DNA of 64,000 nucleotides from Diphasiastrum complanatum. Taxonomy: Eukaryota; Streptophyta; Lycopodiopsida; Lycopodiales; Lycopodiaceae. A program made the position numbers and the translations under genes. The notes below the pieces were generated by a model. That model was not told the DNA's origin, made no database searches, and saw only the letters and a list, made by a program, of their open reading frames with translations. Positions 23,788 through 33,984 of this stretch are shown in pieces (position 1 is the first letter of the stretch; every line of letters begins with the position of its first letter). Where the stretch lies: assembly GCA_029204225.1 (NCBI GenBank), contig CM055096.1, forward strand, positions 73,848,919 to 73,912,918, written 5' to 3'.

Positions 23788-23846
23788 TGGTATCAGAGCT
23801 GATATCTATTTCTGCCCATAGAGTGATATCATGGCCTGGTCCCACA
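23788..23846 (+). other. copia primer-binding site and start of a leader
   Basis: TGGTATCAGAGC at 23,788-23,799 is the initiator-tRNA-Met primer site of copia elements, four bases after the LTR end. A leader and an ATG (23,831) follow, and then the sequence changes to the LTR of element D at about 23,847. So the LTR split by element E also served as a 5' LTR, and only the first bases of that element's internal part survive. Confidence 0.75.
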
Positions 23847-24200
23847 CAAGGGAGATAGAAGAACGCGAACGAAGAAGAGAGCAGGAATATTGTGGAACAG
23901 CTCTCCTGTTACTCTGCTAAATGCAAAACAGTCTAATAGACAACTTATGCTAAATGTAATCACAGCTTTAAGTGTTCTGATTGCCCAATAGGATCTTAAA
24001 AATTAATTCATACTCTCAAAAATCAAGAGTATAGTCCACCGAAGAGATTAGAAATGGTTTGTGTGTGGTATTACTGAGAATTAGCTTCAATATAAAGTAT
24101 GGTTCTGGAATAAATGGAAGAGTAGTATGATATCGCGAGTCCTTTAGGCGTCAAAGACAACCATCGTATGATCAGAAACTGAGGAGTGACCAATTGAGAC
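23847..24200 (-). repeat. 3' LTR of element D, distal piece
   Basis: It matches 43,925-44,270 of the 5' LTR (shared words GGGAGATAGAAGAA, AAATGCAAAACAGTCTAATA, AAGTGTTCTGATTGCCCAA). The match ends near 24,187-24,200, where transposon B begins. Confidence 0.8.
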
Positions 24201-24639
24201 ATTAGCTTCGGGGTTCTACGTAACGTAGAATTTTCCAAATATAAAATAAAAACTTTTTAAATATATTGCTGTTTCGTCGGGCAGCATGTGAAAATACTAT
24301 TGGTTGATGAGGCCTGCCCTTCCAGCTCATCACTGCCCGAAGAGACCCAAAAATATTAAAAATGAATATGACAGATGGTTGAGATGAGAAAATCGATGTA
24401 CCATTAATGTATATGCATTGTCAAACCATGGTTAACAGGGATAACCAGAGTTAATTTGTGGCGCCAAATAGATCAGTGTTTCAAATTTTTGCCAACACTT
24501 TTTCTCAGATTCATGGCTTTTTGTCTATGCAAATTTTCAGATTCATAGTTCATTGTTTCAAATTTTTGCATGCAAATTACGAATGGCGCCATAAAGGAAG
24601 TTGTGCTCCTCAATCGACTTTGTGCTTCTATTCAACGAG

Positions 24640-24747
24640 ATAGATAATAATGGATTATGGGTGCCAAGAAAATATTCAAAAAACTCTTGGGTTTTGATGC
24701 ATCCATCATCAAGAGGAGCATTTCAAAAAAGAAAAAAGGTCAAACAT
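24640..24747 (+). pseudogene. gene P1 of transposon B, exon piece left of transposon A
   Basis: It reads KYSKNSWVLMHPSSRGAFQ, matching KYTKNSWVLLHPSSKGNFR in the plus-strand gene of transposon A. Cut here by the insertion of A, the exon continues at 30,180. Confidence 0.72.
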
Positions 24748-25210
24748 TAGAGGAGTTCTCAATATAAAAAAGACCCTTTGTAAAGATATTTTTATTTTTT
24801 TTCTTTAGTTTCGACCGTCACCAGGCCCAATCAAAATGCACAGATTTGAAATCTACGTAACGTAGTTCAAATTAACTAAAAAATAAAAATGCAATATAGA
24901 AAACTTTGAAATTTGTGTGCAGGCAACATGGACGTATCTCATTGGTTTCTTCTTCCTGCCCGACACGTGCTAATCTGTCCGACGTCAATATCTCAAGTTA
25001 AATTTTTTTTACTATGCTGGTTAGTATAATGAAATTTTCTAACTATACTAGTTACAATTATAGAAATATAGTATGTACAGTTACATAAAATATGGTATAC
25101 GCACTAACTGTGACTATGTTGGCATTCACATTAGATTAAATGTGATACGGAAAATTAAAATTAAGTAACATATCAGAGAGATTTTTGGCGCCTAAGCTTT
25201 GAAAATAGCA

Positions 25211-26752
25211 ATGGCGAGGAGACCCAGATCTACAATCGATTCTGTGATTCTTTACAATGAGAAAGATGAAGCTGATAACTGGAAGCCAACAAAATATACG
25301 AAGAACTCATGGGTATTGCTGCATCCATCATCAAAGGGCAATTTTCGACAAAAGAAAAGAGCAAAAATGACTTACAAATCTTATTGGAAAGCAAAAATTT
25401 TGGAGTTTAAGACTACCCCGAGAGGTTAATCGATATCAGAAGTCTTAGTGCAACATGTATATATGCATTCAGAAATCAAAGTACATGATATCAATCCTCA
25501 TGATCATAAAAAATGTAATTGTAAGTATATCAAAACATATGCACTCTACAACAATCATAGGTGATTTCCTTTATTGATGCTCTTCAAATTATGATTTAAA
25601 TGCCTCAACATTGTTTTATTCTTTCAGATTTATATCCATCATGCATAAGTGAATGGGAGCCCGCACAATCACTTGCAGGAATATTAGACGTGATTCTATA
25701 TACGCCACAAACAGATGGAGGTTTTAGCAAGCTCGAAGCAATTCCATTGCCTAGTTTTCAAAGTGATGAGTGACCTACTCCTGACAGCATTATCCTTGAG
25801 ATGCAAGCTACTCATTGATATTAAAAATGCTATGAAGATAAGCACAGGCTCGAAAATTGTTCACCTAAGTTGGTTTATCTCATTGCATACATTTGTTGAT
25901 TTTTTCTCGAGTGCTAGTGTTTGTAGGACACCAACTTTATTTGTTTGCAAGGATTTATCAGATGAGACTTTGTCAGATCTCATGGATCAAGGCTAGGATA
26001 GTAAAACAAATAATGACATAGAATGCAGGATTAAAAAGTCCTCAATGATCTTTCATTATCATATCGAAAAGCAAATGCTCAGTCTCACATTTAGCTACCA
26101 GAGATACAAGAAAATTGAAGGTACATGGCTACCATTGGATCAAGACTTTGAACTAAATGGTCACACAAACCGAATGGAGATAAGCATTATCTACAATGAG
26201 GAATATTTGACTATGGTTGAGGTGGAAGAGCACTAGAAGTTTGATTTTATCAGAACAGAGCTCATGCTATTACAAACCAATCTACCAACATATTTCAGAT
26301 TTATCATCAACGGAAGACTCTATTGCAGGATGCTCTCATAATAGATGATTTTGCTGCGAGACGAGGTGGTTTCAGACAACACACATCCTCGTTCCAGAGG
26401 AACAGTGGACTGGGCCACTATCTTCGGCATTTCTTGAAGAATGAGATCTGTATTGCTCATTCCAAGCTGAGCCCAGTCAAGGAGAGTCTTATAATGGCAG
26501 TTAAAGCTTTATCATTTTATCTAGGAGGACATAAAAATAAGATCATTTTTGTCAAAAGATCTTATGTTTTGAACATTTTAGGCTTTACTGATGGATGTTC
26601 CTTTAAGGAGCTCCCATTATTCATTGTATTCCACTTATATTGAGCTTAGTGAAAATAAGGATAACGCACATCTATTAGATGCATACGCTAGCAGAGAATT
26701 TCTTCATGACAATACTACCATAGAATCTGATACAAGATCTGATGATGAATAG
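25211..26752 (+). pseudogene. plus-strand gene of transposon A (P), unknown function
   Basis: It starts at ATG 25,211 (MARRPRSTIDSVILYNEK). The first exon has a basic region with an aromatic SYWKAKILEF motif that resembles a small Tudor/chromo-type fold (weak inference); TAA at 25,427 interrupts it. Later pieces: DLYPSCISEWEP near 25,630, LSWFISLHTFVDFFSSASV near 25,870, and a ubiquitin-like looking piece (FIRTELMLLQTNLPTYFRF) near 26,245-26,310. A conserved end follows, IIDDFAARRGG then LGHYLRHFLKNEICIAHSK at 26,340-26,470, finishing at TAG 26,752. The same pieces occur in transposon B (P1 and P2), so the protein was under constraint in the family. I do not recognise a known family. Introns are likely (for example after 25,540) but cannot be fixed exactly. 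Confidence 0.6.
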
Positions 26753-26872
26753 TTGACACTTTGTATTTTGGTATAATACAATCAATACATTTACATTGGG
26801 TATTTCTCCTCTCTTGTTCAATGAATTTGCAAAGCAATTCTGAACATGTCATGATGATCTTCTACTCAGCAA

Positions 26873-29651
26873 TCATCTAATTTTTTCTTCTTGTATGAAC
26901 TTGCATGCTTTTCTAAACTTGTTGTATTGTGTGGACTTTGTTATATGTCGAATCTGAACTCTGCGATAGAACCACTGAAAGAATTGACAAATGTAGTTTC
27001 GTTTTTCATTGGTTCCTCCATGTTGTGTATTTCAATAAAATGCTGCTTGTGCTTGCCAGTGTGACTTCTCCATCCCTTGTGATGACCATACACTCAAGCT
27101 TCCATATGTATTTGCAAAAAATGCTGTATGATCTCTTAGTATGTGCTGCATATGTCAAAATCATAATGTTAGTCTTATGTTTGGATCTAAATATATATGA
27201 AAATTTGAAAGCATTTTGAAAATTTTATACTAACCATGTAATGAGTGATGTGATCTTCTCCCATGCTTTTGATATTGCATTAGCAAACTCGACACAAGTC
27301 CTTTGGATAGCTTTCTTATCAATGTCAGAGCATTTTTCTTTTCTTAAAATAGCAATCATACTATCAAGCTTTTTCCATACATCAACTTTTAGTACTCTGG
27401 TTTTGCCGTCTTTCTCGAAGTCCTGAGTGCAGCAATAATATTTGTCCAGACTGAGTGTTGAATATTAGAAGCCTTGCCAGTATGATTTGATAAAAAAATG
27501 ATGTGCTTTTGCTCCTCCTATGCTTGGCTTAGTTGGCATGTTCTCATTCTTTCCTGAAAGCTTTTCATCTTTTTGAATTTTGACATGTCCTTTATGGAGT
27601 CTTGCTTTTGATAAAACATCTTCTAATCGAGAGATAGCTTCCTTTGCTAATGATGTTGGCTAAGTATTCGAAGCAAAAACTATATGAAGATAAATGATCT
27701 TTCTATTAATCTAACTTCTGCATGAAGAGTGCCCTATTCCTCGAATGGTGCTTGCTATAAAACATGATGCCAAGGTTCATAATTTTGCTTTGTAGAACAC
27801 CATGCACGTTGACATAAATCACATGACTGAATATAATTTTTTGTATTTTTATGAAGTGTAGGCCACCAACATCCTGATTGAAAAAGTTTGTGAAAGGGGA
27901 TAGACAGCACAGGCTTCCAGTTTGGATATGCATATTCTCTAGTAATTCTTGTACTCCTAGTTACATGTTTTGCCATTTTCATGCAGTACAAACAAGGGTG
28001 TTTTGATGTAGCACCGTGAGAGACATTATACATACATTTCAATGTTCTCAAATCACTTGCTAAGTGCCATTCAACATTGAAGTCTCCAACTCCTGGAACA
28101 TTGAGAAGTCCTCCATCCATATGGTCCTTGATGATCCTAGAATAAGATGTCTTTGAGAATATCCATCATAATATATCATGATCCTCTTTCAGCACCTGTC
28201 CAAAGAATTAATCATACTTAGTTTACAATGTATTAATACTATTCAATGAATGTAATGTAATAATGAGGCTAGTTACCTGAAACGCTGCCAACCACCATAT
28301 TTTCTGACTGGACACTGAATTTGAAATCTTCTTGGTTCTCTGTTTGTGATAGAGCACCATTCATGAGAGTTATACTAACCCTTTCCATCTTCTGCTCTTT
28401 CACAATTTCTGACTCACCTAACTTAAGTACTATGATTATTTTGCCATTCACCTTTTCATAGGTTATATCATAAAATGTGACGATGTATCTCAGCAAGTAA
28501 TTTAGATCAACAAATAAATTGTTTGATGAATTATAGAATATCGATCTTCCATCAGTTTCATACACCTCCTCAATATGAAATGGAGTTCCAGTGATCTTAT
28601 GCATACCTATGTTTAATGTATCTCTCTCTTTCTTCAAGTGATATGTTCTAGGGATTGAGACTTTTCTAATTTAAACTTGCTTAAAAGCTTCTCTAATTAG
28701 TTTAAATATTGTTGCATATGCTTCCCTATAATATTTGCAAAATCACAAGTACCCTGAACTATAGTCTTATCTAAATATTTTAAATGTCCACCATCAAAGA
28801 CTCTGCTATTTTACACTTTACATTTGAAATCCTATTGTTCATCATGATACTATCAGTGGATTTGCAAGTCAATATTGTGCCCAATGACATTCCTAGTGAA
28901 GCATTGTCTTTAATATTCTGAGGAGCTACTAATGCAGATCAGCAAAAAAAAAGATAGTTAACAGAATATCACCATAGCTGAAATTAAATCCAAATGTCAT
29001 TGAAAGACTTACAAAATTTAGAATATGCTTACTTGAATGCACGGATCCTTCTATTTCGATAACCTCCTTTTGAAAGCCTTTGAATATCCTTGCAACTTTG
29101 TCGCTTTCGCTTCTTACTTTCAGCCTTCTTCTTTACCAAATCCACATCCTTCAGTAATTAAGTTTTCAATACGAATAGACTGTAAGACTGATTGCATTCG
29201 CTCTAGTTCTGATTTGATATTGATTGTTATCTTCTGTAATGATTCATTATTTTTTTTTAAGTTGTTCATTTTCTTCTAACGTCTTTTGGAGATGACAATC
29301 TCTATTCTGACAATAAGAGAATATCCGAATTAACTCACCTTTTAAAAAGTGAACTTTATTCATATAAAGTTGTTTTTCATGGTTTTGCAATCTTTCACAA
29401 TATTCTAGTAATCCACTATGCCCATTGCATATCCATGTAACTAAATGAGTTATTGAAGAGAATGTGGGATGTGTCAAAGTGCTTGGATCTTGTGGATATA
29501 ATGTTCCATCTGTTCACAAATCCACGTTCTTCTTTCCTCCTGCCCTGTAACGAGAACGATCTTCAACAGATATTTGAACTCCTTTGCCTCCTCTTCTCTA
29601 CAAAGGTGCCAAATCAATAGGGATATCCACATGTAGATGATATAATGTCAT
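26873..29651 (-). pseudogene. transposase-like gene T of transposon A
   Basis: Read leftwards from ATG at 29,651 (MTLYHLHVDIP), it matches the gene of transposon B (39,305-36,942). Exons recognised are: 29,651-29,250; a piece near 28,790-28,680; 28,640-28,270; 28,185-27,720; 27,690-27,425; and 27,225-26,873. The fourth exon holds ASDLRTLKCMY and SKHPCLYC, an acidic residue followed by a CxxC pair as in several RNase H-fold (RAG/Transib-like) transposases. The last has WSSQGMEKSHWQA and TQHGGT, the likely third acidic residue (E). Another candidate acid position reads LKLGESEIV here but LKLDESEII in copy B. Stops occur near 29,600, 28,160 and 27,065. About 150 bp of foreign integrase sequence sits inside (27,735-27,895). 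Confidence 0.65.
27735..27895 (-). pseudogene. gypsy integrase zinc-finger fragment embedded in gene T of A
   Basis: Within the transposase-like exon, between WKPVLSIPF and TLHAEVRLI, the minus strand reads SGCWWPTLHKNTKNYIQSCD then LCQRAWCSTKQNYEP and QAPFEE. This is the end of the H2C2 zinc finger and the start of the core of a Ty3/gypsy integrase (family pattern WWPTL...SCD.CQR...PFE.WG). The equivalent place in transposon B (near 37,890) has no such sequence, so the fragment was added to copy A. Confidence 0.7.
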
Positions 29652-30179
29652 TATAAAAAAAATAATAGAGTAATTAGTTGCATCAAAGTACTATGACCAG
29701 ATTCTATGAAGCAAAACAAAATACTCATATTTGATTATATTATATACTATGTACGATTAATCCAATCTCCATGCTTGTATGCTTGATTCAAATTTGGAAA
29801 TGCCGCTCATTTTTTCATTCTAGTAGGTAGTTGGCGCTTATATTTCCATTCTCGTGGAAGGAATGCATATGTAAACATTTTGCAATTTTTTCTGATTCGA
29901 ATTTGGGGATGGCGGTCGTATTCTAGATCCAGTGAAAATATTGCCCTTTTCGTAACCAATGGAGGGAATATTTTTGAATTTAGTCAAGTTATACTACAAA
30001 CTGTTAACAATTCTTAACTGTGACTATAGACATTGTGGTTAGATCATTGGGAGTTGGGGAGGCCTTGGGAGTGGTGTGGGCAAGCAAATAAACAATATTG
30101 TTTTATTTATTTTGATATTTTTGTATATCCTACATGGCATTCCTTAAAGGGTGTTTTTGATATTGAGAACTCCTCTAAT

Positions 30180-31735
30180 GACTATCATTTCGATCTTATT
30201 GGAAGGCCAAAATTTTGGATTTCAGAACATCATCAGGAGAAAAATCTATTTATGAAATTCTAGTCCAACATGTATGTATGCATTCAGAGATAAATGTGCA
30301 AGGATTCAACCGTCAGGATCACAAAAAAAAAACAACTATGAGTATTGATATTTTTGATACTTTGATTTTTGTCATTCATAAATATCTAATAGTAAACTTG
30401 CCAGTCTGATCATTTTTCTCTTGCAGATTTATATCCATCCAACATAAATGAATGGGAGCCAAGTGGATCTTTAGCAGGTGTGTTAGATGTTATTCACACT
30501 GATATTAGATAGCTGCAATATCGAGGTAGAACTGCAAAAGATCTAGCTGATAGTGGAATCTTTTTTTATGAATCAATGTACATTCCTGATACAATTTTTT
30601 TTTTTTGGACAAATAGTACCAATTTCATTACCTAGTTTTGAAAGTAATGAATGGATTGCACTAGATGCTACAGTTTTAGAATCATTCGTTGCAAGATATA
30701 TAATGATGTAAAAAATTCATAAAAAATGAGCACGAGATAAAAAACAGTCAAATTGAGTTGGTTTATTTTCTTGAATATATTTGTGGATTTCTTTTCAAGT
30801 GTCAATGTACACAAAACCCCAACGATGTTTGTATGCAAAAATTTATCAAATAGTTTATTATCTGAACTTATGGATGAAGGCTGGGACAAAAGATCAGATG
30901 GAGAAGTAGAATGCAGAATTAAAATGTCTTTCATGTGCTTCCGTTATCAAATTGAAAAACAAATGTTGAGCTTATGCTTCCATTATCAAATATGGAAAAA
31001 AAATAAAGGTAAGTGTTGAGGTGAAAGAAGATTGGAGTCTAAACTACATCCGACGAGAACTATTGCTCCTACAAGATGATGTACTTTCAGACTTCAGATT
31101 CATTTTCAATGGTAAACTCGTAAGTAACTGTAAACACTCGATCTTTTATGAATATTTTCAAATAAAACTTTCTAATACAAACTCTATACTAATTCTAACT
31201 AACTTTGTATTAGTTTTATGCAGGTACGTAAAAGACATGAGCTCGAGATCAAATGCAGAGATCATTAGAGGAGTTCTTAGTCCAAAAAAGACCCTTTGTA
31301 AAGATTATTTTTATATTTTTTCTTAAATTTTTCTTACACATGGACCAATCAAAACACTCAAATTTGAAATCTACGTAACATAACTTTTTGAGTCCACATT
31401 TTGATTCCACACTAAAAATGGCATAACTTTTTAGTGGTAAGTCCAAATTTAGCGAAGTTTAGTGCATTGGAAAGCGCTCAACAAGGGCTTTCCAATGATA
31501 TATTACATGACATACTTTTGAGATATGATTAAAAAGTTATGGCAAGTAAAAAATATCAGTGTTATAATATTTTAATAATATAAAAGACATCTTGCACGAA
31601 TTCTTAAAGGGTCTTTTTGGAGCTTAAAACTCCCCTAATGATTGGCGAAACAATCCAACTTATGGAAGAACATTGAGATTCACTATCAGCAAATACATGC
31701 CAATGTCTTTTTATCATTATAGAAAAATTGCATTC
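30180..31735 (+). pseudogene. gene P1 of transposon B, right part
   Basis: This continues the exon broken by transposon A: SYWKAKILDF, then EILVQHVCMHSEINV near 30,250, DLYPSNINEWEP near 30,430, LSWFIFLNIFVDFFSSVNV near 30,755, CRIKMSFMCFRYQIEKQML near 30,915, and WSLNYIRRELLLLQDDVL near 31,035. Each piece has a counterpart in the plus-strand gene of A. A plausible donor AACTC/GTAAGT is at 31,119, and an acceptor TTTTATGCAG at 31,224 opens a further exon that is itself broken by the MITE C and continues at 31,638 (RNNPTYGRTLRFTISKYMPM) to a stop near 31,735. Stops and frame changes make it a pseudogene. Confidence 0.6.
31266..31637. mobile_element. 372-bp MITE C of the same TIR family
   Basis: Its ends are TAGAGGAGTTCTTAGTCC with inner AAAGACCCTTTG on the left, and AAAGGGTCTTTTTG with AAAACTCCCCTA on the right, flanked by AT on both sides. 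It shares the subterminal word TCTACGTAAC with A and B. It carries no gene. Removing it joins GCAGAGATC-AT to GATTGGCG in an open frame, so it landed in an exon of P1. Confidence 0.82.
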
Positions 31736-31870
31736 CATTATTAGACTATGGACACAAGCTGATTGTAAGAATCTATTGTGATATCAATAAAAAAAACCCA
31801 TAAACGGGTTGTTTACAAGTAAAATGATTGTATCTCTTTTTTTTATGTCCATCTATTTACAAATAGATCT

Positions 31871-33969
31871 CTATTCTATCAATTTTTCTATATTTTCTAT
31901 ATCAGTATTAGGAACTGATAAAGCAATAGCTCCTTCTATAATCTTGCCCTCTTCTGTTTCGGGAAGGGCCTAAATGCCTTTTAAGGCAAGAGAAATATCT
32001 GCTACAAAATTGCCTTCCTCTGTATTAGGAAGGACTTTTATTCCTTTTTGATCATATAATATAAGATCTGCATCTTGAGCAACCTGAAAGGCTGTTAAGA
32101 CAGGACCAGCTTACTTTTGAGGGCCCTCGATTGCAGGTGCAACGCATACACCATACTGGGCAAAGATTCTGATCAGCTCTTGCCGAAATCTATATACATC
32201 ATCAGGAGTATACGGCTCAAGAGTGAACTGTCATCACAAAACATGAGAATCAGTAAATTACAAACAATGATAGTAATAAAATATGAATCAGAATGAAATG
32301 AACTACATATGAAAAGAATTTTACCTTTTCAATATCTACATCCGTTTGTAAATCATACCATTCAAAAAATAGCTTCGTATTGTACAGGACGAACCATGCA
32401 CAACTAAAAACATCATCTTGCAGTACACAATGCACATATAGAATGAAAATTAGTCATATTATGATCAAAATTTAATTTATGCTATGACGATACATTTCAA
32501 TTAAAAAAGGAATACGTGCATATCAGAGATAAATTCAATATAACTTGAGAGATTTAATGGTTATATCTCCAATTGAAGTTGTCGTTGTCGGTATTTCCCG
32601 AACGACATCATGAAGTAGAGAATCAAATTCTCTATGTGTATTTGCAGCTGAGTTTAATTTTACACATAGAAAATTTGATACTCCCTCCTTATTTATCTTT
32701 ACAAAAAAATATTTAGGCTCCAATGTCGACTGCAACAACCAAGATACAAATGTCGTTAAATTCATATTTATGAAAAAATTCCGTTCTTATTAAAGCAATG
32801 AGGCATGCAACAATCCAGATTAAAGCAACAAAAACAAAAGAGCATTCCTTACTTATTTTCATATGGAATCAGATAAAATTTCGCCAAAGGACTGCAATCG
32901 ATAAAATAGACAGCCTTCTCAAAATTGGCTTCTTTCGCCTTTACCGCTCCCATGAAAAATAGACTAACTACAAAAACTGTACCATGGGAATCAGAACTAA
33001 TACTATTCTGCAAAAAAGAAACTCTGGCCTCTACTATTGCACCTGAAATTTTTGAGGTCTTATCTTCTAGCTCGGCACAAAATTTGGGACCTAATCTAAA
33101 GCTTCTATGTGTATCTGGAAGAAAAAAATAAAAAAAGTTGCCGAAAAGATCAATTTTGTTAGCTAGGTAGGCCTCGTATTGATTATAATACTCAGAATAA
33201 AAAAAAACCTAGCCTGGATCATATGGAATTCTCACAAAAAGATTATGTACAGGAGTAGAAAGAGAAGTGGAAACAATAGTTTTAGATTTCTTTGTTATTT
33301 TGTCTAGCTCCTCTTGGGTAATCAACATTTTTGGTGATGAAACCTGCTGAGGAGCTGGACGAATAACATGAGGAAGACTAGGAGAAGATTTTTGATCTGA
33401 GTCAGATTCTCCAGCATCTGACTCAGAGCTCAGGAAAACACGGGGTCTCTTGGCCGAGATACGTCTAGGAGGAAGGGAAGCAACTGGCCTTCGAGATCCA
33501 ACCTTCTTTGGGACAACCTGCTTTCTCTTCCTCCTAGAGGTAGTAGGCACGTCGGTTCTATCCAGAGGCAGGTCTTTGGAGGTGCTGGCATTATCAACTA
33601 GCAGACCAGAATATCTGTCTCGAAGCCTTTTGAGAATGACGAAATCCTTTGGCATGATGGTGACACGCTTACCATGCATTGCCAAAACACAAGTATCCTC
33701 AAAAAACTGGGACAAAGAATTTTCTGCAGCACCCTGCAAGGCCTGCATGGCTGTCACGGCAAAACGAACATTCAGCCCAAGTGACATTCCTTACAAATCG
33801 GCCAAAAGGAGCTCTAGGGATCAACAATTCAGTTGATCTCTAGAGTTTTCTGATCTCTCTCAACCAGACCTGCTTCCTGCCACGCTATGGCCAGTATCAG
33901 AGGGACACGAGAATGGGATGGCTGTATAGTGGTGATGGCACGGGTGGTGGATTTGGTCCTGGCCATCAT
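31871..33969 (-). pseudogene. histone H3-fold gene with long C-terminal extension, cargo of transposon B
   Basis: Starts with tandem ATGs at 33,969/33,966; the first residues are MARTKSTTRA, close to the H3 start MARTKQTARK. After a degenerate tail, the alphaN helix appears one frame over (LREIRKL-stop-RSTELLI and PFGRFVRN, about 33,865-33,785). The main fold is intact in the next frame (ORF 33,787-33,209): RFAVTAMQALQ, FFEDTCVLAMHGKRVTIMPK, then DF and LKRLRDRY. So helices 2 and 3 with the H3 signature KRVTIMPKD are present. A tail of about 135 residues follows with basic and acidic/Ser tracts (SRRKRKQVVPKK, SSESDAGESDSDQ). Further exons: 33,114-32,853 (FRLGPKFCAELEDKTSKISG), 32,729-32,555, about 32,420-32,318, and 32,230-31,871, the last with two stops. 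H3 and CENH3 proteins have no such tail. It may have bound DNA or chromatin for the transposon (inference). Confidence 0.72.
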
Positions 33970-33984
33970 CCTCGGAAGAAAAAA

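Larger units (their letters stand above)
24748..30177. mobile_element. TIR DNA transposon A, inserted in an exon of transposon B
   Basis: The left terminal repeat TAGAGGAGTTCTCAATAT plus an inner AAAGACCCTTTG is mirrored at the right end by AAAGGGTGTTTTTG and ATATTGAGAACTCCTCTA. AT flanks both ends (24,746-24,747 and 30,178-30,179). Removing A joins 24,640-24,747 to 30,180 onwards and restores alignment with the equivalent exon of A's own plus-strand gene (25,280-25,400), base for base around the junction. A carries a plus-strand gene (25,211-26,752) facing a minus-strand transposase-like gene (29,651-26,873). At 5,430 bp it is probably close to the core layout of the family. Confidence 0.82.

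Noticed and set aside
33209-33969. The H3-fold gene as a host centromeric or replication H3 gene
   Set aside because: It is broken by a frameshift and a stop, has a long tail that H3 and CENH3 lack, and lies inside a transposon with transposon-like exons following.
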